NCBI RefSeq assembly: GCF_900155545.1
Contig: NZ_LT732526.1
Coordinates: 3,566,837 to 3,630,836, forward strand
DNA: 64,000 nucleotides
Origin: Clostridium sp. Marseille-P2415
GTDB taxonomy: Bacteria > Bacillota > Clostridia > Lachnospirales > Lachnospiraceae
Direction: 5' to 3'
Position numbers and translations under genes: made by a program. The notes below the pieces were generated by a model that saw only the letters and a list, made by a program, of their open reading frames with translations, did not search any database and had not been told where the DNA came from. Every line of letters begins with the position of its first letter. The stretch's first letter is position 1. Positions 1 through 7,516 of the stretch are shown here, piece by piece.

Positions 1-863
1 ACAATGCCGCCGGACAGGTAAACACCGGAACGGAACAGGTTTCTGCGGGAGCACAGGAACTGGCCGCAGGATCTACCGAACAGGCATCGTCTGTGGAGGA
101 ATTATCCGCATCCGTTGCAAGCATTGCAGAACAGTCTGCAGAGAATTCGGAAAATGTATATAAAGCAACACGGTATGTGGAACAGACGAGTCAGAATGTA
201 AAAAACGGCGGTGCCCATATGCGGCAGCTTACTGAGGCAATGGATAATATCGGCTCCGCTTCCGATCAGATTACGAATATTACAAAAGTAATCGAAGATA
301 TTGCTTTCCAGACCAATATCCTTTCCCTCAACGCTGCAATTGAAGCTGCACGGGCCGGGACAGCAGGAAAAGGCTTTTCCGTTGTAGCCGACGAGGTCCG
401 CAACCTGGCTGCCAAGTCTGCAGAAGCTGCCAAGCAAACGGCCGAGCTGATCCAGCATTCTGTGAATGCAGTACAGGAAGGTACCCAGATAACGCGCAAG
501 ACCGCACAGATTCTGCAGGATATTGATGAAACAACCGGTCAGATCAATGATATCGTCAATAAAATCAACGACGCTACCTCGGAACAGGCCTCTTCCATTG
601 AACAGATCCGGTCAGGATTGGAACAGGTATCTGCCGTAATACAGACAAATGCTGCTACAGCCGAGGAAAATTCAGCCGCCAGTGAGGAAATGAGCGCCCA
701 GGCCAATACATTGCGCGAAGAAGTGGGGAGATTCCGGCTGAATACGCAGCCGAAAGAGCATTATTCCCAGAACATTTCGAAAGCCCCGGACGCTGCTGAG
801 GAGCCCAGGGAAGAATCGCTCTCTCAGAAATACAGGGAAGAATCACGCTCTCAGAAGTATTGA
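1..863 (+). CDS. methyl-accepting chemotaxis protein, C-terminal part (truncated by window edge)
   Basis: The open frame runs in from the left edge (first full codon at base 3), so only the cytoplasmic signalling half is visible. The hairpin-tip signature of the MCP family is clear around residues 90-125 of the visible frame ([20 protein letters not shown], then [15 protein letters not shown]). This is the part that binds CheA and CheW at the pole. Flanking it are the long heptad-patterned helices expected for adaptation regions, rich in Gln, Glu and Ala. The sensor domain, membrane segments and HAMP lie outside the window. The C-terminal tail is unusual: it ends in a tandem repeat, REESLSQKY then REESRSQKY, encoded by two near-identical 27-base units (about 805-858). 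It is not the NWETF-type CheR-binding pentapeptide. A GTG at 93 could serve as an artificial start but is internal to the domain. Confidence 0.95.
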   Translation, partial: NAAGQVNTGTEQVSAGAQELAAGSTEQASSVEELSASVASIAEQSAENSENVYKATRYVEQTSQNVKNGGAHMRQLTEAMDNIGSASDQITNITKVIEDIAFQTNILSLNAAIEAARAGTAGKGFSVVADEVRNLAAKSAEAAKQTAELIQHSVNAVQEGTQITRKTAQILQDIDETTGQINDIVNKINDATSEQASSIEQIRSGLEQVSAVIQTNAATAEENSAASEEMSAQANTLREEVGRFRLNTQPKEHYSQNISKAPDAAEEPREESLSQKYREESRSQKY

Positions 864-1052
864 CATAAGGCTGAAATCATGGTAAAGTCAAGTCATATTT
901 TAAACGAAAAGGTGGTGTCTGTTTGTCTATTGTTCTGTAAGGAGCATTTTTATTTGTAATCATACAAAAACGCAATGATTTGGTTGCTTTTATTTGTGAT
1001 GCAATTATGTTTCATACAGAACTATGTCAAACCAAATTAATAAAATAACGGT

Positions 1053-1084
1053 CCGGGCATAGTGCTTGCTATGCCCGGTTTTTT
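1053..1084 (+). terminator. rho-independent terminator after the chemoreceptor gene
   Basis: A perfect 10-bp stem (CCGGGCATAG with CTATGCCCGG) with a 6-base loop is followed by TTTTTT. It lies 190 bases after the chemoreceptor stop and 64 bases before the methyltransferase start. The remaining AT-rich gap (864-1052) shows no convincing gene. Confidence 0.9.
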
Positions 1085-1147
1085 AATCTGACATATTCCA
1101 AAATTGTCATTGCAGATAAAAGCATCGCACAATGGAAAGGAAGATGA

Positions 1148-1879
1148 ATGATGAATGATTCACTCTCACAAAAATATGACAGGGATTTTATCGCGAAAAA
1201 CATCATGGGCCCTAATCCCATGAAAATCGCAGAAGAACTGCTTGCCATGGAACCCTTAAAGGAAGATATGACTGTACTTGACCTTGGCTGCGGCCATGGT
1301 GTCACTTCCGTATTCCTCGCAAAAGAATACGGATTAAAGGTTTTTGCTGTAGATCTCTGGATCTCACCTACCGATAATAAAAAAACATTTGATGAAATGG
1401 GGCTGACTAATGAGCAGATCATCCCTCTTAAGGGAGAAGCCCATGACCTGCCTTTTGCGGAAGAATTCTTTGATGCGGCCGTCAGTATTGACTCCTACCA
1501 TTACTTTGGGCGGGATAAGACCTATCTGAATCAGCATTTATTGCCGCTTGTTCGATGCGGAGGATACCTTTTGCTCGCTTTCCCAGGGTTAAAGAAGGAT
1601 ATCCATGATAACATCCCATCTGAGATGTTACTTTCTTGGACTGCAGAGGACATTGAAACATTGCACGATATGGATTACTGGAAAAACATCATTGGCTCTG
1701 CGGAGGGCGCAGAACTGCTTACGGTCTGGGAAATGGAATGCTTTGAGGAGAGCTGGAATGACTGGCTCTCCTGTGACAACAAATATGCGGTGAACGATAG
1801 AAAATCTATGGAAGCCGGAGCTGGAAAATACATGAACATTATTGCCATGATATTAAGAAAAAGCCAGAATCCCAAATAA
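1148..1879 (+). CDS. class I SAM-dependent methyltransferase
   Basis: A 243-residue soluble protein with the Rossmann-fold SAM-binding motif I, TVLDLGCGHGVTS, near residue 50. An acidic motif II follows (FAVDLW) and a motif III/IV region, DLPFAEEFFDAAVSIDSYHYF, typical of the Methyltransf_11 family. The substrate cannot be read from the sequence. The start has two consecutive ATG codons (1148 and 1151) behind a GGAAAGGAAG Shine-Dalgarno region. The gene stands alone between two terminators. Its N-terminus (NDSLSQKYDRDF) shares the hexapeptide SLSQKY with the repeated tail of the upstream chemoreceptor, which may be chance. Family assignment is secure, function unknown. Confidence 0.85.
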   Translation: MMNDSLSQKYDRDFIAKNIMGPNPMKIAEELLAMEPLKEDMTVLDLGCGHGVTSVFLAKEYGLKVFAVDLWISPTDNKKTFDEMGLTNEQIIPLKGEAHDLPFAEEFFDAAVSIDSYHYFGRDKTYLNQHLLPLVRCGGYLLLAFPGLKKDIHDNIPSEMLLSWTAEDIETLHDMDYWKNIIGSAEGAELLTVWEMECFEESWNDWLSCDNKYAVNDRKSMEAGAGKYMNIIAMILRKSQNPK

Positions 1880-1888
1880 AACAGATGC

Positions 1889-1924
1889 AAAGGGCGAGAC
1901 CTGTTATCAGGCTTCGCCCTTTTT
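1889..1924. terminator. bidirectional terminator between convergent genes
   Basis: AAAGGGCGA pairs with TCGCCCTTT (1914-1922). The stem is flanked by A-rich sequence on the left and T-rich on the right, so it can end both the methyltransferase (+) and the hydrolase (-) transcripts. Confidence 0.85.
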
Positions 1925-1938
1925 AGGAATTTCACTCT

Positions 1939-2757
1939 TTAACATTTTCCTTTCACAAATTCAGACAATACTTTATTAAATTCATCCTTCTGATCATAAA
2001 ATGTGGCATGACCGCTGAACTCAAATGGTACCAGCACCGAGTTCCTAATGGATTGATGCTGAATCTCACCCAAAGGAAATAGTACAACTTTATCATGGAT
2101 CCCGTGAATGATTAAGGTTGGAACCCTGATTGCGTTTAAATCCGTAAACAATACCTCTTTGATCCAGGTATTGGCAACCTCTGCAGTTGCCCAGCCGGCT
2201 GCCTGCAGACCTAACTGGAAAAACCAGTCGGAAAACGGTCCGGTGATATGTTGGAAAAAGAACATATTACCAAAATTGCTCAGCATTTGCGGGCGGTCGG
2301 CGTAGGTCCCCTCAATGATTTGAACAACTGCCTCCTTATCAATCCCATAAGGAAAATTCGGACGTTTAATCAGGCTTGGGGCGGCAGCGGCACATAGAAC
2401 AAGCTTCGATACCCCGAAGCCCTTATGCCTGGCCATATATCTGATTGCGATGGCTCCGCCGGTGGAATGTCCCAACAAAGTAATGTCCTGTAATTTCAGC
2501 TCATTGATGACCTCTCTTACGTCATCTGCTAACCGGTCATAATCATACCCGCAAAAAGGCTTGTCGGAATTCCCAAAGCCTCTAGTATCAATTCCGATAC
2601 AGCGAAATCCCATTTTAGGAAGCACATTAAACTGATACTCAAAAAGTTTATGGCTTCCCGGCCAGCCATGAAGAAACAAAATCGTTTTTTTACAGTCCGG
2701 ATTTAAATCTTCAACATAAATCTTTACGTTACCATCAACAGTTATATAATAGCCCAT
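1939..2757 (-). CDS. alpha/beta-fold hydrolase
   Basis: A 272-residue alpha/beta hydrolase with all catalytic elements visible: the oxyanion-hole HGWPGS motif near residue 30, the nucleophile elbow GHSTGG near residue 95, an acid in IIHGIHDKVV near residue 218, and the catalytic His in FSGHATFYDQ near residue 246. No signal peptide is seen, so it is presumably cytosolic. Relatives include chloroperoxidase- and epoxide-hydrolase-like esterases; the substrate is unknown. The start ATG at 2757 has only a weak ribosome site (TGAG). The gene is monocistronic, convergent with the methyltransferase. Confidence 0.85.
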   Translation of the reverse strand: MGYYITVDGNVKIYVEDLNPDCKKTILFLHGWPGSHKLFEYQFNVLPKMGFRCIGIDTRGFGNSDKPFCGYDYDRLADDVREVINELKLQDITLLGHSTGGAIAIRYMARHKGFGVSKLVLCAAAAPSLIKRPNFPYGIDKEAVVQIIEGTYADRPQMLSNFGNMFFFQHITGPFSDWFFQLGLQAAGWATAEVANTWIKEVLFTDLNAIRVPTLIIHGIHDKVVLFPLGEIQHQSIRNSVLVPFEFSGHATFYDQKDEFNKVLSEFVKGKC

Positions 2758-2869
2758 GATCTCATTTCACATAATCTTTTATTTTATATTATTCCATTCT
2801 TCGGGGCGTGGTTACGACTTTTTTCATTATTATAGCTGCTCTTGCTGCCGACATGTCCATGTCAATCTA

Positions 2870-3307
2870 TTAATTTGTCTTTGTTGTTGTCAATGAAACC
2901 GTCTCAGATTTGCTGCCAGCATATACTTTTCCGGAAAATGTGAGTACATATTTTCCGGATCCGCTTAATGACGCATTTTTTTCACTTTGCAATATCTTAC
3001 CATTGGAGGAAAGGCTCCAGGAAGATATTTTCGTTTTGCTCCCATTTGACTGCTGTTTGTACAGAGTCATCGTACCGGATATCTTTGTCACATTTTCATA
3101 CCCCACAATTTTAACAAGACATGTTGCGGAGTTACCGCTTAAATCCAAAGCCAGATGAGTATCATTGGTATATACAAACTGAGGCATGATGATTTGATAC
3201 ATGGAAGAGTCTTCTTCCGCAGGGGTTGCGCTCGTAGATGCTGCCAGACAATTCATGGGAAGCAGAAATGTCACCAGCGGGACCAGTAAAAGCTTTTTCA
3301 ATTTCAT
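2870..3307 (-). CDS. small exported protein of unknown function
   Basis: A 145-residue protein beginning with a clear Sec signal peptide (MKLKKLLLVPLVTFLLP, cleavage probably after CLAAS near residue 25). The mature part is rich in Ser, Thr, Gly and Lys with alternating beta-strand patterning (KISGTMTLYKQQSNGSKTKI, GKYVLTFSGKVYAGSKSETV), suggesting a small secreted beta-sandwich. I do not recognise the family. It lies downstream of the XRE / sigma / anti-sigma operon on the same strand, 64 bases after the anti-sigma stop, so it could be a target or distal member of that system; this is inference. A GGAG-type ribosome site (AAAGGAGACTAC) precedes the ATG. Confidence 0.7.
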   Translation of the reverse strand: MKLKKLLLVPLVTFLLPMNCLAASTSATPAEEDSSMYQIIMPQFVYTNDTHLALDLSGNSATCLVKIVGYENVTKISGTMTLYKQQSNGSKTKISSWSLSSNGKILQSEKNASLSGSGKYVLTFSGKVYAGSKSETVSLTTTKTN

Positions 3308-3371
3308 ATGTAGTCTCCTTTCAAAATATGATTTATGTTTATAAACGCATATTGGGAAATTTTACTACGAG

Positions 3372-4058
3372 CTATTTTATATTTTTACCAATTTTTTTAA
3401 ATTCTTCCTCATCCAGGTTTCCTCTGATTACGATCAGACCAATGTCCGAACTCATAATGAGCTTATTGACCTTATCATTATCATAAAGATAAATCTCACA
3501 TTCCCAACCATTTATTTTCCAATCCACCACGGTACAATCCTCATGATCGATCTGGCTGACGCTGTTCCCTTCCTTGAAAAACTCAACCGTCAGTTCCTCT
3601 TGATTGTCATTTTCGTATGTAATGGTTTTAAGGAGGGAACTTTGTTCTACGCCCACCGCATCATAGCCATCCGGGACATAACCCAGGCTATACTCCATGG
3701 CCGATTCCTTCGGCGAATCCAAAAATTTATATTCTATAAATTTCTCATAGATCGTCTTTATAAAACGGGCACAGGAAGCTCCGGCTTCTTTTGCATTCAT
3801 AAAGCCCGCAAAGGTTACTCCAATTACCATAATTATCGCTGCTGTTGCTATCTTGCCGTATAAATACAGTTTCTGAACAAAAAATTTTTGTTCAAGTCTC
3901 TTAATGTATTTTCGAATCCTGTTATCATATTGGCTGTCATCAACTTTGTTGATTATGTCATCTGCGGGATACGCTTCCAGTTCTTTATAGCTGCGCTCGA
4001 TTACGGCAGTTCTTAGCAGCGTTTCAAAAAGCGCATCCTCACGATCCAATCTCGCCAC
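3372..4058 (-). CDS. membrane-anchored DUF4367-like protein, probable anti-sigma factor
   Basis: A 228-residue protein with a cytosolic N-terminal part (residues 1-65), one hydrophobic segment (IATAAIIMVIGVTFAGFM, about 69-86) and an extracytoplasmic domain. That domain contains SLGYVPDGYDAV and ends in VIRGNLDEEEFKKIGKNI, matching DUF4367 proteins paired with ECF sigma factors. It starts with GTG at 4058, about 9 bases after a GGAGG, and its first 20 bases overlap the 3' end of the sigma-factor gene. This implies translational coupling. Position and topology support a role in sequestering the sigma factor at the membrane; the signal is unknown. There is no ZAS zinc motif, so it is not a classical RsrA-type anti-sigma. 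Confidence 0.7.
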   Translation of the reverse strand: MARLDREDALFETLLRTAVIERSYKELEAYPADDIINKVDDSQYDNRIRKYIKRLEQKFFVQKLYLYGKIATAAIIMVIGVTFAGFMNAKEAGASCARFIKTIYEKFIEYKFLDSPKESAMEYSLGYVPDGYDAVGVEQSSLLKTITYENDNQEELTVEFFKEGNSVSQIDHEDCTVVDWKINGWECEIYLYDNDKVNKLIMSSDIGLIVIRGNLDEEEFKKIGKNIK

Positions 4059-4590
4059 TTGATAATTCCTCCATATATTTACGTACCATTAATTTGGCGC
4101 GGTAAATTCTCATTTGTACATTTTTTTTATTAATATTAAGAATCTTAGCTATATTATCATCACTGAGATCATTGATATATTTCAGTTCCAATGCAGCACG
4201 ATACTTATAATCCAATTTATCCAGGGCTTTTACAAGCATCTCATAGGATTCTATATTAATCACAATATTTAAAGGATCAAATCTTTCATTCTGATAATCC
4301 ACTGTATCAGAGAATTCTTCTTCCTTTACATTCTTATTCTTCCGCCAACGGCTGATACAATAATTGCGCGTCAATGTGATTACATAATTTCTGGTCCTTC
4401 TCTCATTATTTTCATCAATCCGATTGAGATTTTCACCAACAATCAAGTAAATATCCTGTAAGTAATCCTCAATATCAGCTTCATTGGATATGAATCTTTT
4501 TACCGTATAAAAAATGAACTTTCTGTATTTGTCATAAAGCCGGATAAACTTGCTCTTTTCTTCTTCCGTATCAAAAATCATGAATATCAT
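4039..4590 (-). CDS. ECF-type RNA polymerase sigma-70 factor
   Basis: About 183 residues, the usual ECF size. Region 2 is seen early (FIRLYDKYRKFIFYTVKRFI, then DIEDYLQDIYLIV, and RTRNYVITLTRNYCISRWRK, the -10 recognition helix). Region 4 follows (ALDKLDYKYRAALELKYIND, then LSDDNIAKILNINKKNVQMR), the -35 binding helix-turn-helix. I prefer the ATG at 4590, because an AGGTGA site that includes the upstream gene's stop codon lies about 6 bases before it; a GTG at 4599 is the alternative. The gene sits between an XRE regulator and the DUF4367 protein, as one tightly packed operon. No ECF-type target promoter was identified with confidence. Confidence 0.85.
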   Translation of the reverse strand: MIFMIFDTEEEKSKFIRLYDKYRKFIFYTVKRFISNEADIEDYLQDIYLIVGENLNRIDENNERRTRNYVITLTRNYCISRWRKNKNVKEEEFSDTVDYQNERFDPLNIVINIESYEMLVKALDKLDYKYRAALELKYINDLSDDNIAKILNINKKNVQMRIYRAKLMVRKYMEELSSGEIGS

Positions 4591-4595
4591 CGCAT

Positions 4596-4928
4596 TCACC
4601 TGTTCAGGTCTGCATTTTTAACCATGACTTCCACTACATCATATATCTTTTTCTGTTCCGCAAACGGAAGACCTTGAATCAATTCACCAAGCTTTGAACC
4701 TTTTATTTCATAATGGGTCCGGATCTGATATCCAAGCAAATCGTCTGCAGAAACAGACAGGATATTGGCAATTTTTATAAAACTATCCAGGCTGGGGGTT
4801 TTGACTCCCTGCTCAATGCTTGCAATAAAAGCTGTACTCAGACCAGCCTGTTCCGCCAGAACTTCCTGACTTATGCCTTTTCTTTCCCGAAACAGCTGTA
4901 CATTTTTCCCTAACAAGGTTCTATCCAT
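4596..4928 (-). CDS. XRE-family transcriptional regulator
   Basis: A 110-residue protein with a lambda-repressor-like helix-turn-helix in its first half (LGKNVQLFRERKGISQEVLA, then LSTAFIASIEQGVKTPSLDS), plus a short C-terminal helix region. The frame is open further upstream to 5051. However, GGAG lies 8 bases before the ATG at 4928 and nothing upstream looks protein-like, so 4928 is the better start. It is the first gene of the operon with the ECF sigma factor (the sigma start overlaps its stop) and the anti-sigma-like gene. An inverted repeat 29 bases upstream may be its own operator. Confidence 0.8.
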   Translation of the reverse strand: MDRTLLGKNVQLFRERKGISQEVLAEQAGLSTAFIASIEQGVKTPSLDSFIKIANILSVSADDLLGYQIRTHYEIKGSKLGELIQGLPFAEQKKIYDVVEVMVKNADLNR

Positions 4929-4956
4929 TGGCATACTCCATTCGTTGTATTTTATT

Positions 4957-4971
4957 AATACTACAGGTATT
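4957..4971. promoter_or_regulatory. inverted repeat AATAC-N5-GTATT, candidate XRE operator
   Basis: A perfect 5-bp inverted repeat with a 5-base spacer (centre TACAG), just upstream of the XRE start and beside TATA-rich promoter-like sequence. The size and spacing suit an XRE dimer. That the neighbouring regulator binds here is inference. Confidence 0.4.
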
Positions 4972-5107
4972 AGATATAGTATACATATACATATTTTCCA
5001 ATGAAAGAACCTTAAAGTATTAGTGTCATACCATAAGTAATTCCATTTCAATACTACAATTTTCGGACAAGGTTAATCGAAATACCTGTGAAATAAATGA
5101 TATGCCT

Positions 5108-5983
5108 TCAATATGTTAATATTTCATAGCCCGTTTCTGTCACAAGCACCGTTTTTTCCCATTGCGCCGAGGGCTTTCCATCGGCAGTATAAACGGTCCA
5201 GTTATCATTTTCATCTGTAAACACTTCGTCGTTCCCCATATTGATCATTGGCTCTACGGTAAAAACAAGGCCAGGAACCAAAACCATCCCTGTTCCTTTT
5301 TTGGACACAAAGCTGACCCAGGGATCTTCATGGAATTGCAGGCCAATACCATGACCTCCGATTTCACGGACAACAGAATAGCCATTTTTACCGGCATGTT
5401 CATGGACCGCCTGCCCTACATCCCCAAGAAATCCCCAGGGTTTGACCTGTTCAATGCCAAGCTCCATGCATTCTCTTGAGACATCAACAAGCCTTTGCTT
5501 CTCGTCGGATACGTCTCCGACACAATACATGCGGGAAGAATCCGAAAAAAAACCGTTGTAAACCGTAGACACATCAACGTTTACAATATCTCCATTTTTC
5601 AGGGCTGTCCGATTGGATGGGATGCCGTGGCATACAACGTCATTGATCGAAATGCAGACGCTTTTAGGGTATCCATTGTAATGAAGCGGAGCCGGTATGC
5701 CTCCCAGCTCCCCGGTTTTTTCATAAATGAGCCGGTCAAGTTCTCCGGTGGTAATTCCCTCAATAACATAAGGCCCGATGAAATCCAGCAAGGCAATGTT
5801 TCGTTTGCTGCTTTCCCGGATTCCTTCCAATTGCTGTCGGGTTTTCAGCAGATTGCGGCCGGGTACCTGATACCCTTTTGAACGGCAGACTGCCATTCGA
5901 TCCTCAATGAGGGCATGGCATCTTTTGTATTCACGTCCGCTGCCGCACCAGCAGGCACCGTTACTTCCAAATTTTCCAGACAT
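5108..5983 (-). CDS. map: type I methionine aminopeptidase with N-terminal SEC-C zinc motif
   Basis: A 291-residue protein that removes initiator Met from new polypeptides. The first 25 residues form a SEC-C zinc-binding knuckle (CWCGSGREYKRCH), found in the longer bacterial MetAPs and thought to aid ribosome docking. The catalytic domain shows the five metal ligands expected for the family: two Asp in VDVSTVYNGFFSDSSRMY, His in GGHGIGLQFHEDP, Glu in TVEPMINMG, and the last Glu in WEKTVLVTETGYE. The length matches SEC-C MetAPs. An AAGGAGTAAAA ribosome site precedes the ATG. It is probably monocistronic and is not the map copy of the ribosomal-protein operon, so it is likely a second MetAP. 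Confidence 0.93.
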   Translation of the reverse strand: MSGKFGSNGACWCGSGREYKRCHALIEDRMAVCRSKGYQVPGRNLLKTRQQLEGIRESSKRNIALLDFIGPYVIEGITTGELDRLIYEKTGELGGIPAPLHYNGYPKSVCISINDVVCHGIPSNRTALKNGDIVNVDVSTVYNGFFSDSSRMYCVGDVSDEKQRLVDVSRECMELGIEQVKPWGFLGDVGQAVHEHAGKNGYSVVREIGGHGIGLQFHEDPWVSFVSKKGTGMVLVPGLVFTVEPMINMGNDEVFTDENDNWTVYTADGKPSAQWEKTVLVTETGYEILTY

Positions 5984-6104
5984 ATTTTACTCCTTACCTC
6001 CTACATTCCAATCACGCCTGTTACAGGATCTGCATCCGTAGTCAAAGCATTTTAAGAAAATCAGAAGATATAATATTAATTATTTTAGTCATTAAACTTT
6101 TTTA

Positions 6105-6524
6105 TTATACGAGGGATATCTCTTTACACTTGATAAAATATTTTTCTAAAGCAATAGCAGTTTCATCACTGATGAGATGCTCGATTTTACAGGCATCTTC
6201 ACTTGCTGTCCGCTCATTAATATTGCAACAAGTAATTAAGAATTGTTTTATCAGGTGAAATTTAGCTGTAATGATCCGCCCTTGTTTACGTCCTTCATCA
6301 GTAAGATGGATTTCACCACCTAAAGGCTTAACGACCAGTCCCTCCTCTTGCAATATAGTCACAGCATGATTAACACTTGGCTTTGAAACTTCTAAATAAA
6401 CAGAAAGATCAATTGAACGTACTGCTTGTGCTTTTTCAGACAACTTATATATTGCTTTTAAATATTCCTCCTTTGAGGGACTAAGTTTTTTTCCCGAACG
6501 ACAACGCATATTTTGATACACCAT
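6105..6524 (-). CDS. DtxR/MntR-family metal-dependent regulator
   Basis: A 139-residue protein with an N-terminal winged helix (SPSKEEYLKAIYKLSE, RSIDLSVYLEVSKPSVNHAV, GEIHLTDEGRKQG). A dimerisation and metal-binding helix contains DACKIEH, where the Cys, Glu and His correspond to the C-x-x-E-H ligands of iron-type DtxR proteins rather than the Glu of MntR. The C-terminal SH3 domain is absent, as in short forms. AAGGAGGAGCA lies right before the ATG. Its promoter carries a MarR-like inverted repeat shared with two neighbours (6554-6583). It is a paralogue of the shorter protein at 17756-18112. It may repress or activate metal-uptake genes such as the island to the right; that link is inference. 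Confidence 0.88.
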   Translation of the reverse strand: MVYQNMRCRSGKKLSPSKEEYLKAIYKLSEKAQAVRSIDLSVYLEVSKPSVNHAVTILQEEGLVVKPLGGEIHLTDEGRKQGRIITAKFHLIKQFLITCCNINERTASEDACKIEHLISDETAIALEKYFIKCKEISLV

Positions 6525-6553
6525 TGCTCCTCCTTACCTTAACCATAGCAAGA

Positions 6554-6583
6554 TGTATATGGCTGCTATACGCCTTGATACAA
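6554..6583 (-). promoter_or_regulatory. promoter of the DtxR-type gene with embedded GTATA...TATAC operator
   Basis: On the minus strand, TTGTAT (6578-6583) and TATACA (6554-6559) are 18 bases apart. The inverted repeat GTATATGGCTGCTATAC (6555-6571, plus-strand reading) fills the spacer and overlaps the -10. A near-identical 17-mer lies in the marR promoter (7380-7396) and a related one at 6867-6885, which points to shared control by the neighbouring MarR protein. Confidence 0.6.
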
Positions 6584-6587
6584 TTCT

Positions 6588-6833
6588 TTATTCATCTTGC
6601 TTTTTTAAATGTTTATCAATTTTATTATTTTCCAACTTATTGTCAAAAGGATTGACTTGTGGAAACATTGGGTATGCATATAGATAAAAACAAAAGGGAA
6701 CGCATGAGGCTAAAGAATTATAGATAGCCCATAAAGCCCTTTCGTCAGCTTCAAGTATTTGCTTATACCTCCGCTCATTCACTCCACGATTATCAGAAGC
6801 CACACATGGCTTTGATGATTTTTTCTTTTTAAT
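6588..6833 (-). CDS. small putative membrane protein with apparent ATT start
   Basis: An open frame of 81 codons with one likely membrane segment (ALWAIYNSLASCVPFCFYLY), a basic N-terminus (KKKKSSKP) and a polar tail. I do not recognise it. No ATG is in frame. A GTG at 6803 has no ribosome site, whereas the ATT at 6831-6833 lies exactly 7 bases after a perfect GGAGG (6841-6845). So either ATT is a rare, low-efficiency start like that of infC, or a former ATG has mutated and the gene is dying. It lies between the DtxR and MarR genes on the same strand. A palindromic operator (6867-6885) sits upstream, which argues that it is a real transcription unit. Confidence 0.45.
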   Translation of the reverse strand: MKKKKSSKPCVASDNRGVNERRYKQILEADERALWAIYNSLASCVPFCFYLYAYPMFPQVNPFDNKLENNKIDKHLKKQDE

Positions 6834-6866
6834 GTTAGTACCTCCTAACTCAACAATAATAAAAAT

Positions 6867-6885
6867 GTGTATAGTAACTATACAC
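6867..6885. promoter_or_regulatory. perfect palindrome GTGTATAGT-A-ACTATACAC, MarR-type operator
   Basis: A perfect 9+1+9 palindrome between the marR stop and the small ORF's ribosome site. Its core GTATAG...CTATAC is the same half-site as in the promoters at 6554-6583 and 7379-7407. TTTACA-like and TATACA-like hexamers surround it on the minus strand, but with a short 15-base spacing, so the exact promoter is uncertain. Confidence 0.6.
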
Positions 6886-6898
6886 TTGTGTAAAATTT

Positions 6899-7372
6899 TT
6901 ACTCATCAAAATTTTCATTGAAAATTTTAACCTTGTTTATCAGGGACGACAGAAAGTCTGACAAAAATTCCAATTCATGTACGGAGGCATTTTGCAGCTC
7001 ATCTTCAACCATACTGTTTAAAATAGAATGATAGTACATATGGTTGCTATGAGCTTTTTTACCTTTTTCAGTCAGACTCAATGAATATCTGGATAAATTA
7101 AGATCATCAACTTCCTTTATAACCAGAGCCTTTCTCTCTAACTTTTTGAGAATTTCGGAAACGGCCCCTTTTGTTACTCCCAGAATCTCGGCCAGACCAC
7201 CCACATGAATGCCAGGATGTTCGGCGATGGCCATTATTACATGTATTTCAGAGTGAAAAATCGGCACATCCGTTCCGTAGTAACGAGTCTTTTTATCCAG
7301 ATCAACTAAAGCAAGTGCTAAATACAGAGAATTGTATGCAATTTGATGTTTGTTATTAATAACTTTATCCAT
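6899..7372 (-). CDS. MarR-family winged-helix regulator
   Basis: A 157-residue protein with a MarR fold. The N-terminal dimer helix (residues 1-30) precedes the winged helix: HSEIHVIMAIAEHPGIHVGG, then LAEILGVTKGAVSEILKKLE and a wing ending LNLSRYSLSLTEKGKKAHSN. C-terminal helices close the dimer interface. There is no Shine-Dalgarno sequence before the ATG; the promoter at 7379-7407 would put the transcript start at or next to the A of ATG, so the mRNA is probably leaderless. The operator in its promoter, and copies before the next two minus-strand genes, suggest self-repression and control of those neighbours. No Cys redox switch is seen. Confidence 0.88.
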   Translation of the reverse strand: MDKVINNKHQIAYNSLYLALALVDLDKKTRYYGTDVPIFHSEIHVIMAIAEHPGIHVGGLAEILGVTKGAVSEILKKLERKALVIKEVDDLNLSRYSLSLTEKGKKAHSNHMYYHSILNSMVEDELQNASVHELEFLSDFLSSLINKVKIFNENFDE

Positions 7373-7378
7373 GCTTAT

Positions 7379-7407
7379 AGTATATGGTTGCTATACGCTT
7401 TTGTCAA
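7379..7407 (-). promoter_or_regulatory. marR promoter: TTGACA-17-TATACT with operator in spacer
   Basis: On the minus strand a perfect -35 (TTGACA, 7402-7407) and TATACT (7379-7384) are 17 bases apart. GTATATGGTTGCTATAC (7380-7396, plus-strand reading) overlaps the spacer and -10, where a bound repressor would exclude RNA polymerase. Transcription should begin near 7372-7373, the start codon itself. Confidence 0.7.
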
Positions 7408-7516
7408 GTTTCTATTGAATTAATATTTGAAATAATATTTGCAAAGCAACTCCACCTGCGACTATGGAAAAAGAACACCCTGCGCGTATCCATATAACCG
7501 ATTGGCGGTATCTGGA

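Noticed and set aside
4929-5051. Longer N-terminus for the XRE regulator starting at 5051
   Set aside because: The extra 41 residues are AT-derived and unlike the family, and the GGAG at 8 bases supports the start at 4928.
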